Positions 50,601 through 59,264 of a stretch of DNA of 64,000 nt are shown here, in pieces. Numbering within the stretch: position 1 is the first letter of the stretch; each line of letters starts with the position of its first letter. The translations under genes were made by a program, and so were the position numbers. The notes under the pieces were generated by a model. The model was not told the DNA's origin. It searched no databases and saw nothing but the letters and a program-made list of their open reading frames with translations. Source of the stretch: Streptomyces sp. S.PB5 (lineage in GTDB: Bacteria > Actinomycetota > Actinomycetes > Streptomycetales > Streptomycetaceae); the NCBI RefSeq assembly GCF_030403745.1, contig NZ_JAQMWP010000011.1, positions 1 to 64,000 of the forward strand. Direction: 5' to 3'.

Positions 50601-52584
50601 GGCGAAGCTCGCCGACAATGCCGGTCTGGTCCCCTCGCAGGTGTCGATCCTGCTGCAGACGGCCGGCATGGATGAGGCGATGGCTGAACTCATCGCGGTT
50701 CAGCAGGCGTTGAAGGCTCAGCCGGACAAGAAGACCATCACGATCTCCACTCTGTCGAACGATGCTCGCGAGGATCTGGAGAAGCTCGGCTTCAAGATCA
50801 AGGACTTGAAGGACCGCCGTGTGGAGGTCACTGCCCCGACTGATCTGGCGCGCACGGATCTGGATGCGCTGATCTCGAAGATCGCTCAGACTCCGGGCGG
50901 TAAGCACGTCAACGTCACTGCTTCGACGCAGGCGACGATCGACAGCCTGGAGGCGGTCAAGCAGAAGATCGCCGGGGTACCTGGCGGCAAGACCGTGACG
51001 GTCAGCGCGCCCACTAGCGAGGCTCGGCAGCAGCTCGAAGCTCTGGGCATCAAGGTCGCCGACATTCCGGGCAGCAAGAACGTCACCGTCACGGTGCCTA
51101 CCAGCGGGCCCGTCTCGGCGGCGGGGAGTATTCAGAGCGCGATCAACGGGATCACGGGCCGGACCATCGGCGTCGGCGTGTCCCTCAGAGCCACGAGCTG
51201 GGATCGGGACGGCAACGGTGTCCCGGACGCGATCCAGGCCCCACAGGCGCGCGGGTCGGTGATCGACTACTACGCGAACGGTGGCGTCCGCGAGAACCAC
51301 ATCGCGCAAATCGCACCGGCCGGATCATGGCGTGTGTGGGGTGAGCCCGAGACGCACGGCGAGGGCTATGTGCCTCTTCGCAGGTCGAAGCGGCCCCGGT
51401 CGAGGGCGATCACCGAGGAGATCGTGCGGCGGCTGGGCGGTGACCCGTCCGGCATCGAGTGGTACGCGGATGGCGGTCTGTCGAACTGGTCGTACCAGCC
51501 ACTCGGCGGCTCCGGGTTCTCCGTGTCCGACGTCGTCTCCAAGTCGCAGCGCAAGGGCAAGGGCGGCAAGGAGCACTTCGACCTCGGCATGTTCGAACGA
51601 AACCTGCGTAAGTCCGTCCGCACCGCCTCGGCCTGGCGCAACGACTTGGCGACCGTGTCGCGGCGGGCTGGCACCGATGTCGCCAAGGCATTGGAGGAGA
51701 TGGGCGAAGACGGTGTCGCGCTCACCCGCAAGATGGCCCGCGGCTCCAACAAGTACGTGAAGTCGATGGCCGCGCAGCTCACCAAGCTCGCCGGCACCGC
51801 GAAGGCCACACTGGCCGACTACACAGGCCAGTTGAAGAACGCGGTCAAGGACTCCACGACGTTCCAGAACAACCTCGCCAAGCTGGCCTCCAGCGGGTAC
51901 GGGGCTTTGGCCACGCGGCTGGCGGAGCAGGGCGATGAGAACGCTGAGGTGCTCGCCGCCCAGGCCGTGCGCGACAAGAAGAAGGCGAAGCAGGCCAACA
52001 GCGCGGCCCAGGCAGCGGGCAAAACCCTCGACTCGGATCAGCTCGGCGACTTCGTGAAGCTCATCGGCGCCCTGGCCAAGGGGCGCGGCATCCACGCGGT
52101 GGCCGAGAAGGCGGGGCTCGACGAGGACCGGATCATCGAGATCGCCAACCGCGGCAAGGGCCAGATCAAGGCCACGGGCAGCAAGGCAGACCGGTTCCTC
52201 GCCGACCTCGTGAAGGCGAATGCCGGGAAGGCGTACGCGAACGGCGGCATCTGGGAGCCGGGGGTGTACTCCTCGAGGAACGGGCTGATCAAGTTCGCCG
52301 AGCCGGAGACTCGCGCCGAGTCGTACATCCCGCACGCGGTCGCGAAACGCGGTCGGGCAACCGCGGTGCTGTCCGAGACCGCGGACCGTTTCGGATACGG
52401 GCTCGCCCCCAAGCGTCTGGTGGATGCCGGGGCGGGTCGGTCGCAGGTCGTGGTGGTGCATCAGGCGCCAGCGATCGGCCAGCAGACGATCCACGTCACC
52501 CGCGCCGGGGCGACCGCGAACGATATCGCCTCCGCTGTGTCGTATCAGATGCGCCGGGCCCGCCGCGGAGGTGTTCTGCGATGA
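47620..52584 (+). CDS. Phage tail tape-measure protein (TP901-type)
   Basis: The 1654-residue protein sets tail length. It starts VQARADFSHLLSEIRQASRA and has the TP901 core at about residues 110-400 (AKARELGADLKIPGTSAAKA, QLAAADNLSAADAARYLGDV, LARSGILGSKAGTSLRGMLT), hydrophobic segments near 560-690 (GGPWGVALAAAGVGLSMLAS), and about four tandem repeats of some 35 residues at about 1035-1165 (VTVSAPTSEARQQLEALGIK and related). By the usual length rule this implies a tail of roughly 240 nm. A large minus-strand open frame across this gene is only a shadow. GTG start; the stop overlaps the next gene by 4 bp. Confidence 0.9.
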   Translation: MSSYTLSVQARADFSHLLSEIRQASRAMRGLGRDTATLNRHLTQIGTGARGSSTGLRALTRDSDRARAGLRRVGADGHASMRQLRHGLLGARQEAHHLRSLLVGGGIVAGLAEIAKEGNEYQRAINKWGAVTGASGLEMVQAAAKARELGADLKIPGTSAAKAADSMLELAKAGQTSTSSIANARAAMQLAAADNLSAADAARYLGDVMDQFGLSSNNAGRAADVLAASANAASGGLQDIYYAMSYTGPVAAQLGISIEDTSAAVAMLARSGILGSKAGTSLRGMLTNLSRPTARMKRGLAELGIEAWDAQGNFKGLRTVIEGFEQAQHRMSQKDFLGSLADVVGKPALAGASALAHQGVESFDQMHTAIARTGAAGEIAASQTKGLAGAVTQLKTQASNTGQVLYTAAAPGLEKVTRLMTSGMAAATPGMAAAIDYVHDLYTLARPSVSKAVSAGFDEVGDSLGGLGGPLKDLAFDTAAAGFNVLINGGRALIDILRNVGSAVSPVVDAIGDVAEEADAGGTALDIIVTALNLVSAAAGTVSGALVPIGHVVAGLVRGFGALPGPVQTAIIAMLMARRVAPMMSRLGQTVSGPVVGAYRSLGDQMRLQQHLAAAEGQSIGRIGQALAVVQTRIPVVGQMASAFRNANGPITGVARAIGTGVGGAARGLMGALGGPWGVALAAAGVGLSMLASHQQKAAQAAAEHQSRISSLTQALRESNGAVTESVRTAAAQQLMDTKVLDGKERLIDVMKNAGVPIKQLTDAYLSQDDGLGKLQKRMEDVAAINLEPVRGGGVMYNDVGQKAHDAAEALGSVKGEMSQAVQDARDLAGVNGAAGRSAADAVGPFGKFSDAMRRLSDTTADADSRARALHDALNILAGGSVNLSAAEARLNRSVSDAAEALKGGVDNAQGYGKSLLNMDGSLSTVTRNGQKLYDLLQGLSTNSADAALAAYQYAEASGKSVPEALQAAQKQMETARDSAISTAEGFGLSAEQAAKLADNAGLVPSQVSILLQTAGMDEAMAELIAVQQALKAQPDKKTITISTLSNDAREDLEKLGFKIKDLKDRRVEVTAPTDLARTDLDALISKIAQTPGGKHVNVTASTQATIDSLEAVKQKIAGVPGGKTVTVSAPTSEARQQLEALGIKVADIPGSKNVTVTVPTSGPVSAAGSIQSAINGITGRTIGVGVSLRATSWDRDGNGVPDAIQAPQARGSVIDYYANGGVRENHIAQIAPAGSWRVWGEPETHGEGYVPLRRSKRPRSRAITEEIVRRLGGDPSGIEWYADGGLSNWSYQPLGGSGFSVSDVVSKSQRKGKGGKEHFDLGMFERNLRKSVRTASAWRNDLATVSRRAGTDVAKALEEMGEDGVALTRKMARGSNKYVKSMAAQLTKLAGTAKATLADYTGQLKNAVKDSTTFQNNLAKLASSGYGALATRLAEQGDENAEVLAAQAVRDKKKAKQANSAAQAAGKTLDSDQLGDFVKLIGALAKGRGIHAVAEKAGLDEDRIIEIANRGKGQIKATGSKADRFLADLVKANAGKAYANGGIWEPGVYSSRNGLIKFAEPETRAESYIPHAVAKRGRATAVLSETADRFGYGLAPKRLVDAGAGRSQVVVVHQAPAIGQQTIHVTRAGATANDIASAVSYQMRRARRGGVLR

Positions 52585-53495
52585 GCACGGAACTCAATGA
52601 CTTTCAGCTGGAGTTCGCCGGAATCCGTCTCGGGCACGGCACCAGCATCCCCATCGCCCGGATCGAAGGGCTGGCCCGCCCCGGTGTGCGTGGGGAAGTC
52701 GTCGAGCGACCGGCCGCGGATGGCGTGTGGCTGAGCCCGGACTGGTACGAGGCCCGCACCCTGCGCATCGACTGCGGCGTGAAGATGCCCGGCGATCCGG
52801 CTGCGGCGGCCCGCATCGTGGCCCAGATCGAGGAAGCCGCGGACGATCCTCGGGTGCGCACGGTCGGCGGGGCCGTGACGTCGCTGCGGATCAAGTGGCC
52901 TGGCGCACCGGTCCGTGTCCTGTACGGGCGGCTCCGGAAGGCCGAGGCGTCGTGGGAGGAGGCGGTCTTCGGGTGGGTGCCGCTCGACGTCGAGTTCACT
53001 GCACCTGACGCGCGCTACTACGCGGACGTCGAGCAGAGCATGGAGCTGAGGTTGGGGTGGCTGTCCGGTGGCGGCTTCACCGCCCCGGTGCAGGCGCCCA
53101 TCCATGTGAGTGACGGCAGCCTGTCCGGTCAGAACCGGCCGGGCTGGGTCACCAACGGCGGGAACGTCGACGCCTACCCGGTGCTCACCATCTACGGTCC
53201 GTGCGCGAACCCGGTGATCACGCATGTGGAGACCGGCCGGCAGATCAACCTCGGCATCACCATCCCCGCCGGCGAGCACGTCACGGTCGACACCCGCCCC
53301 GGCCAGCGGACCGTGACCCGGAAGAACGGCGGCACCTTCGCCACCACGTCCCCGCTGGGCGACTTCCGCCTGCCCCCAGGACGTTCGGAAATCCGCTGGA
53401 CCGCTTCCGACCCGACCGCATCCGCCCGCCTGAAGGTGACGTGGCGTGACGCGTTCAAGACCCTGGTTGACCCGAAGGAGACCCCCGTCCGATGA
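52581..53495 (+). CDS. Distal-tail (Dit)-like protein
   Basis: The 304-residue protein follows the tape measure directly. It has FQLEFAGIRLGHGTSIPIAR, VVERPAADGVWLSPDWYEAR, then RLRKAEASWEEAVFGWVPLD and VEFTAPDARYYAD, the order of siphophage tail-domain/Dit proteins (a beta-rich N-terminal ring domain and a galectin-like C-terminal part with VDAYPVLTIYGPCANPVITH). It should form the hub ring at the tail tip. ATGA overlap on both sides. Confidence 0.75.
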   Translation: MSTELNDFQLEFAGIRLGHGTSIPIARIEGLARPGVRGEVVERPAADGVWLSPDWYEARTLRIDCGVKMPGDPAAAARIVAQIEEAADDPRVRTVGGAVTSLRIKWPGAPVRVLYGRLRKAEASWEEAVFGWVPLDVEFTAPDARYYADVEQSMELRLGWLSGGGFTAPVQAPIHVSDGSLSGQNRPGWVTNGGNVDAYPVLTIYGPCANPVITHVETGRQINLGITIPAGEHVTVDTRPGQRTVTRKNGGTFATTSPLGDFRLPPGRSEIRWTASDPTASARLKVTWRDAFKTLVDPKETPVR

Positions 53496-54424
53496 CGCTT
53501 GCCCAGGCCCCGCTGCTCGTGAACGGTGCCACCCACTCAGCCCAGACCTTCCGGCAGATGATCAAGGATCTGTCGCATGGTTCCGAAGGAGTCACCGAAG
53601 CCACGGACCTGAAGGTGACACCTCTGCCGGTGCCCGGCGGCGGTGTACAGGTCGCTGACGGGTCCGCTGTGATCCGAGGCAAGGCATCAACATGGCAGGG
53701 TTCGTATACGGCATACAACATCGGCGCCGCGACCGTCCCGATCGCTCCCACCGGTGCGACGCCGCGATCCGATCTGATCGTGCTGCGGGTGCAGGACCCC
53801 GAGTTCGAGGGCGGACTGGATCCGGCGACGGATGCGATCAACTTCTTCGACGTCATCCCCAACGTGTCCTCCACCATGTCGTCGGCGCCCAAAGGTGTTA
53901 CGGGAGTGGCGTTGGCACGCGTCGACCTGCCGGCGAGCACCGGCACGGTGACGGCCGGGATGATCCGCGACGTGCGGCGGGTGGCGAACCCTCGCCGTGA
54001 GCGCACCCTGTACACGGCGTATCCGTCGAAGTTGACGAAGGCGTGGAAGGACGACGACAAGTGGCACGACTGGCCGCCTGAGGCGCGCTGGCAGATACCG
54101 GTGCCCGACTGGGCCACGAAGCTGATCCTCACGATCACGCTCGCCGGTCTGCGGATGGACTTCGATTCGCTGTACGGCAGGCTGCAGCCGGTGTTCGGCA
54201 CGATCGAGGGCCAGGACACGATCGTTGACGACAACCAGGGCAAGGTGGTGCGCCGCTCGACTGCTGTGGTCGCCGACACCATCACGCTGCCGGCCTCGTA
54301 CCGGGGCACGACGCAGACGCTGTACATGCAGGCGAAGATGTCGAAGGACTGGAAGGGCGACCTCGGCGTCGACGGCGGTACGTCGATCATCGCGGACATC
54401 GAGTTCACCGAAGGCCCGGTGTGA
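53492..54424 (+). CDS. Tail-tip or baseplate protein
   Basis: A 310-residue protein with LAQAPLLVNGATHSAQTFRQ, SDLIVLRVQDPEFEGGLDPA, GVALARVDLPASTGTVTAGM and IRDVRRVANPRRERTLY, which is the N-terminal layout of tail proteins that join the Dit ring to peripheral fibres (a V-R-D-x-R boundary is typical). The C-terminal half is beta-rich (RWQIPVPDWATKLILTITLA). Function in detail unknown. Confidence 0.65.
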   Translation: MTLAQAPLLVNGATHSAQTFRQMIKDLSHGSEGVTEATDLKVTPLPVPGGGVQVADGSAVIRGKASTWQGSYTAYNIGAATVPIAPTGATPRSDLIVLRVQDPEFEGGLDPATDAINFFDVIPNVSSTMSSAPKGVTGVALARVDLPASTGTVTAGMIRDVRRVANPRRERTLYTAYPSKLTKAWKDDDKWHDWPPEARWQIPVPDWATKLILTITLAGLRMDFDSLYGRLQPVFGTIEGQDTIVDDNQGKVVRRSTAVVADTITLPASYRGTTQTLYMQAKMSKDWKGDLGVDGGTSIIADIEFTEGPV

Positions 54425-54430
54425 CCTGCT

Positions 54431-55525
54431 GTGGCGTACCGATACCTGATCCAGCACGCCCTCACCGGGCAGTGGCTGTCACACGATCTCCCGTTGAAGA
54501 ACGTCGAGTTCGGACCCGAACTGAACGGGCCCGGAGAGCTGCGCGGCACACTGTCGCCCCGGCTCGCATCATCGTTGCCCGAGCTCACCCAGAACCCGGG
54601 CAACACCCTGCTGTACGTGGAGCGAGACGGGCTACTGCGGTGGGGCGGGCTCATCTGGCAGGCCGAACCCGAGGGCAACAAGCTGCCCGTGGAGGCCGCG
54701 GGTTGGACCTCGTACCTGCACAAGCGCCACGACCTGGACGGTGAGCTCGGCGGCCGCGGCCCGTACGTGAACACCGACCCGTGCCGGGTGATGCGGGACA
54801 TCGTGTCGTACGCGCAGTCCATCCCCGACGGCAACCTCGGCATCACCGTGGACGCCACCACGTCGAAGGCGACGGTGGGCACCCCCGCGGAACCGTGGCA
54901 CTCGCACTGGTGGGAAACCCCGGTCCTCGGCGACCTCCTCGATGATCTGGTGAAGGCCCCGGACTCCCCCGACTACACCTGCACCACCTGGTGGGATACG
55001 AACCAGCAGCCTGTGCTCCGCATCCGGATCGGCTATCCCCGCCTCGGCGCACGCCGTACGGACATCGCGTTCTCCACCGACACCAACATCACCGAATCCA
55101 CTCCCGTCACGTACAGCGCCGACGAGTACGCGCAGGTCGTCATCGCCACCGGAGCCGGCGAAGGCCGAGCCCAGCAGCGCGCCATCGACGCCGTACGCAA
55201 CAAGAGGCTCCGCCTGGAGCACGTTCTCGAGCTTCCCGACGTACGGGCCCGTGACGTTCTCGCACAGCGGGCGCGCGCCGAGCGGGCGTGGCGACAGAAC
55301 CTCGGCCACGTCGAAGAGATCACCGTCCGCAATCATCCGGCCGCACCGATCGGGTCGTGGCAGATCGGCGACGACGTCCACGTCCTCGTCCGCGATGAGT
55401 GGGGCACGTGGTCCGGCTGGTGCCGCATCACCGGCTACACCATCCGCCCCGACACCGACGCCGGTGAGACCGCCACCCTCCGACTCGAACCGTCCGGCGC
55501 CCACCAGTACGCCACCGCCGCCTGA
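54431..55525 (+). CDS. Tail-associated protein (Tal/ReqiPepy6 gp37-like)
   Basis: The 364-residue protein has FGPELNGPGELRGTLSPRLA, LLYVERDGLLRWGGLIWQAE and RIRIGYPRLGARRT, followed by EYAQVVIATGAGEGRAQQRA and a C-terminal beta part PIGSWQIGDDVHVLVRDEWG. This matches the minor-tail (Tal-like) hub of Gram-positive siphophages, closing the tail tip. No peptidase motif is seen. GTG at 54431 six bases after the upstream stop. Confidence 0.7.
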   Translation: MAYRYLIQHALTGQWLSHDLPLKNVEFGPELNGPGELRGTLSPRLASSLPELTQNPGNTLLYVERDGLLRWGGLIWQAEPEGNKLPVEAAGWTSYLHKRHDLDGELGGRGPYVNTDPCRVMRDIVSYAQSIPDGNLGITVDATTSKATVGTPAEPWHSHWWETPVLGDLLDDLVKAPDSPDYTCTTWWDTNQQPVLRIRIGYPRLGARRTDIAFSTDTNITESTPVTYSADEYAQVVIATGAGEGRAQQRAIDAVRNKRLRLEHVLELPDVRARDVLAQRARAERAWRQNLGHVEEITVRNHPAAPIGSWQIGDDVHVLVRDEWGTWSGWCRITGYTIRPDTDAGETATLRLEPSGAHQYATAA

Positions 55526-55540
55526 ACAAGGACCCATCTC

Positions 55541-57826
55541 TTGCCCACCGACATAGGCACTCGTCTCGCCCGCCTGGAGAAGCTGCTCCGCACCGCGATC
55601 CGCGCCCCGAAGCTGGCGAACGCCAGCTTGGAGAACGGCTCCGTCGACGTGTACGACGAGAGCGGCTCCCTGCGCGCGGTCATCGGCCAGCAGCCAGACG
55701 GGACCAGCGGCGTCATCGCGGTGAACGGCCCTCGTCCACCTGCCCCATCCGTACCGGAAGTGGAACCGGTGCTCGGAGGGCTCAGAGTCACCTGGGACGG
55801 CGCCTTTACTGATGCCGAGGCGGCGCCCTTGGATCTGTCGCGCGTGCAGGTGCATGTGCTGATGTCGGCGAGCATGCAGGCGGATCCGCGGTGGCCGACC
55901 GCGACGATCGAGGCCGCCTCTGGCGCGTCGGTCACCATCTCGGTGAACCACTACGGGCCGCTGTGGGTGCGGCTGGTCGCGGTGAACACCTCCGGCATCC
56001 CCAGCGTCGCCTCGGATGCCGTGCGCACGTCGGCCCGGCGCGCGGTGTCGGGGGATCTCGGTCAGCAGGTCATTCAGCAGGGTCACATCGCGGTCGGCGC
56101 CATCGCGACCCCGCACCTGGCCGTCGGCTCCGTCACCCCCGACCACATTGCGGTCGGCCAGGGCACGAACTTGGTGCCGGATCCCGGGTTCGAGGGCGCG
56201 GCCACGGCGAACACTGTCGCAGCAGGCGGCACGGCGTGGTCGTTCGCTCCCGGTAACCGGACCGGTGTCGGAATCCGACTCGACTGCACCGCCTCCACGG
56301 AGACGTACTGGACACTGCCGTTGGCGACGGTTCCGGTGCTGGCCGCCTCTCAACTGTTCCTCGGCATCGATGTGCTGGTGTCCGACGATCTTGCCGCGAA
56401 GGCCGTGAAGATCCTCGCCCGCTGGGAGAACAGCACCGGCGAGATCCTCGGCTACGGAGTCGCCGAAGCCACCAGCTACGTGCCCGGGGTGTGGCAGCGC
56501 ATCACCGGTCAGGTGGCCGCGCCGCAGGGCACGACCCGCGCAGTGCTGTGCCTGGAGGCATCCGCCGCGACCGCGGGGTGGGTGGTGTTCGACAACGCCC
56601 AGGCCCACACAATCTTCGGGGATGTCACCGGCGGAGCCCGGGCTGAACTCGGGCCGCAGGGACTGAGGCTGTACGACGAGGACGGGGAAGAGGTCGTTTC
56701 GCTCGTCTCCGGGCAGGCCAACTACCTGACCCTGCGGGACGGCACCACCAGGGTCGCGGCGATCGGCTCGACCGGAGATGCCTCATTCCAGGACCTGAAC
56801 GTCGCGGGGAAGATCACTATCGGCGGCGACGACCTCACCGACCTGTATGACGGGCCGCGCGGCATCGTCGCCATGGACTGGATGGCCACCGGCGTGAAGA
56901 CCACCACCGGTACCGAAATGGGCTACGTCGAGTTGGCCTTCGACGCCGAAGAGGGCCGCATGTACCGCGTGGTCTACAACGGCACCGCGGAATGCTCCCA
57001 GACCGGCGGCTCCCTGGTGCTTCGGCTACGCAGCGGCTACGCCTCCGCACCGTTGATCAGTTCCACGCAACTGCAAGAGGCCCGCCATCCGCTCACGTCG
57101 ACGCGCCGCGAAGCACGGCTGGAGTTGATCGGTCCGTGCGCACCGAATGATCTGATCCGGCCCGGGCGGAATCGGCTGCTGCTCACGTTCACCAGCGACA
57201 GCGGCGCTCCCGCAGGCCAGCAGGTCACCCTCACAGGCGCGAAGGGCCGCATGGGGCACTTGAGTGTGGAGGACATCGGCGAGCAGGCACCGGACACCGG
57301 CGTCTACAACACCGGCGGCGCCGTCGTCCCTGACCCTCCGGTGAAGGTGAAGCGGGAGTACAACGCGTCCTGGTCGGGGAGTTACGCGAACCGGTCCGGA
57401 TACAACTCGTACTACGGCAACCGCATGGTGGCCGGCTACTTCTCGGCGAACAACGGCACCCAGGCCGCGCTCGTGGGGTTCGGCGGGAGCCTCGCCAAGG
57501 ATCTCGCCGGCGCGAAGCTCGTCAAGGTCGAGGTGTATCTGTACGCCAACCACTGGTACTACGCCTCCGGTGGCACCGCCGTCCTCAAGGTCCACGGCCA
57601 CGCTTCGCGTCCGAGCAAGTTCTCGGCGGACCAGACCGGCTCGAAGACCGTCACCAAGTGGGCGCGCGCCAGCGGTCAGTGGGTGGACATCACCTCGATC
57701 TTCGATTCGTCGAAGTTCCGGGGCATTGCGATCGACCCGAACACCACCAACAAGACCTCGTACGGCATGTTCGACGGCATCGGCCAAGGCCATCCGCCGC
57801 GACTGCGCGTCACCTACATCAAGTAA
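55541..57826 (+). CDS. Large tail fibre / receptor-binding-type protein
   Basis: The 761-residue protein has an N-terminal coiled-coil-like segment (TRLARLEKLLRTAIRAPKLA), a fibronectin-like domain (PSVPEVEPVLGGLRVTWDGA), a carbohydrate-binding-like middle (LVPDPGFEGAATANTVAAGG) and a short repeated fibre region (GARAELGPQGLRLYDEDGEE). The C-terminal third (YNASWSGSYANRSGYNSYYG) is a beta-rich Tyr/Asn domain that could bind host sugars. Start is a TTG at 55541. Host-recognition role inferred from place and architecture. Confidence 0.7.
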   Translation: MPTDIGTRLARLEKLLRTAIRAPKLANASLENGSVDVYDESGSLRAVIGQQPDGTSGVIAVNGPRPPAPSVPEVEPVLGGLRVTWDGAFTDAEAAPLDLSRVQVHVLMSASMQADPRWPTATIEAASGASVTISVNHYGPLWVRLVAVNTSGIPSVASDAVRTSARRAVSGDLGQQVIQQGHIAVGAIATPHLAVGSVTPDHIAVGQGTNLVPDPGFEGAATANTVAAGGTAWSFAPGNRTGVGIRLDCTASTETYWTLPLATVPVLAASQLFLGIDVLVSDDLAAKAVKILARWENSTGEILGYGVAEATSYVPGVWQRITGQVAAPQGTTRAVLCLEASAATAGWVVFDNAQAHTIFGDVTGGARAELGPQGLRLYDEDGEEVVSLVSGQANYLTLRDGTTRVAAIGSTGDASFQDLNVAGKITIGGDDLTDLYDGPRGIVAMDWMATGVKTTTGTEMGYVELAFDAEEGRMYRVVYNGTAECSQTGGSLVLRLRSGYASAPLISSTQLQEARHPLTSTRREARLELIGPCAPNDLIRPGRNRLLLTFTSDSGAPAGQQVTLTGAKGRMGHLSVEDIGEQAPDTGVYNTGGAVVPDPPVKVKREYNASWSGSYANRSGYNSYYGNRMVAGYFSANNGTQAALVGFGGSLAKDLAGAKLVKVEVYLYANHWYYASGGTAVLKVHGHASRPSKFSADQTGSKTVTKWARASGQWVDITSIFDSSKFRGIAIDPNTTNKTSYGMFDGIGQGHPPRLRVTYIK

Positions 57827-57846
57827 CCCAAGGAGCACAGCTACTC

Positions 57847-59178
57847 GTGGCCGCACTGTACGGAGACCTCGTCATCAACGGCACCTTCACCGACGGCACC
57901 ACCGGCTGGTGGTCCGGCGACCCGGCCATGGTCACCCTGGCCGCGCCCGGCGACGGCCTGGAGGCCACCGCCACCACCGATGCCGCCAATCTCTGGGATG
58001 CCCCCTTCGGGCAGGACAACATCACCCTGCGGTCCGGCTGTACGTACACGCTCAGTTTCACCGCCCGCGCCAGCCAGTCCGGAACCACCCTCCGGGCCCA
58101 GGTTGGGCTCGGCACAGACCCGTGGACTGCTGCCCTGGACAAGACGGTGACGCTGCCAGCGGTCGACACCCATGTCGTGTTCTCCTTCACCTCGAGAATC
58201 GACACCACGGCCGGGCAGGTGAGTTTCCAATTCGGCCAGGGCACAGCGGTCACCGTGCACCTCAGCGACGTGCGGCTCACCTCCTCCACGGCCCGTGAGG
58301 GCTTCTACGTTGATCCGGACTCCAACGCCGCGAAGTGGGTGGCCGCCAACCCGAACGATCCGCGGGCCGCGAAGATCACCCAGGCCCTGGTGCGACGTCC
58401 CGCCGCGAAGTGGTTCGGCGACTGGAACAAGGATGTCCATGGCGATGTCGACGCATATGTGACTGCGGCCGCCGCTGTGGGGCGGCTGCCCATCCTGACG
58501 GCGTACAACATGTTCAACCGGGACAACGGTGGCCACTCCAGCGGCGGCGCCAAGTCTCCGGAGGAGTACCGGGCTTGGGTTGACGGCTTCGTTGCCGGCA
58601 TCGGCGACCGGCCTGCTCTCGTGATCGTGGAACCTGACTCGCTCAGCCAGATCGGCAGCCTCCCAACGGAGGCGATGCGCGCCGAGCGCACGCAGCTGGT
58701 CGCCTACGCGGCGGACGCCCTGGCCTCGCGCCCACTGGTGCGCTCCTATCTCGATGGCGGTAACGCCACTTGGATCCGGGCCGACGAGATGGCGGCCCGG
58801 CTCACCGCAGCAGGGGTAGCCCGTACGGCAGGCTTCGCAATCGGGGTGGCGAACTACGACTCCACGGACGTCTCGTGCACGTACGGGCACCAGGTTGCCC
58901 AGGAGCTGGCATCACGCGGCGCTCCGGGCGTCCGCTTCGTCATCGACACCTCACGCAACGGCAACGGCGCCATGGACGAGAACGGACAGCACGTCGACTA
59001 CTGCAACCCGGCAGGCCGCCGCCTCGGCGTCCCCTCCTCGATCGGCGTCGGCGGCGCCGAATACCTGCTGTGGATCAAAATCCCCGGCGACTCCGACGGC
59101 ATGTGCGGCGTGGCCCTCGACGTTCCTGCCGGCACGTTCTCCCCTTTCCTCGCCGAGTGCCTCATCGACAGCCAGTAG
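57847..59178 (+). CDS. Phage-tail glycoside hydrolase family 6 (cellulase-type) with a carbohydrate-binding domain
   Basis: The 443-residue protein has an N-terminal carbohydrate-binding-like domain (VINGTFTDGTTGWWSGDPAM) of about 150 residues and a GH6 catalytic domain: LPILTAYNMFNRDNGGHSSG, ALVIVEPDSLSQIGSL (general-acid Asp), VRFVIDTSRNGNGAMDE and YLLWIKIPGDSDGMCG, all diagnostic of 1,4-beta-glucan cellulases. In the first block the usual R-D-C is R-D-N. No signal peptide. AAGGAG lies upstream of GTG 57847 and the gene follows the fibre gene by 20 bp. A cellulase in the tail suggests the particle attacks a beta-1,4-glucan on the host surface, for example the cellulose-like glycan of Streptomyces tips; this is inferred. 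Confidence 0.85.
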   Translation: MAALYGDLVINGTFTDGTTGWWSGDPAMVTLAAPGDGLEATATTDAANLWDAPFGQDNITLRSGCTYTLSFTARASQSGTTLRAQVGLGTDPWTAALDKTVTLPAVDTHVVFSFTSRIDTTAGQVSFQFGQGTAVTVHLSDVRLTSSTAREGFYVDPDSNAAKWVAANPNDPRAAKITQALVRRPAAKWFGDWNKDVHGDVDAYVTAAAAVGRLPILTAYNMFNRDNGGHSSGGAKSPEEYRAWVDGFVAGIGDRPALVIVEPDSLSQIGSLPTEAMRAERTQLVAYAADALASRPLVRSYLDGGNATWIRADEMAARLTAAGVARTAGFAIGVANYDSTDVSCTYGHQVAQELASRGAPGVRFVIDTSRNGNGAMDENGQHVDYCNPAGRRLGVPSSIGVGGAEYLLWIKIPGDSDGMCGVALDVPAGTFSPFLAECLIDSQ

Positions 59179-59264
59179 AACCCAGTAAGAGGGCGGCTCC
59201 GTGTCAATTCCTGCTATAGGCACGCCCGTGTCCACCGAGCTCTGCGATGCATTTGTGGGCGGGT

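Noticed and set aside
47581..51309. A 1242-residue open frame on the minus strand over the tape-measure gene
   Set aside because: Antisense shadow of a GC-biased gene; composition is Arg/Gly/His-rich and nothing matches a family.
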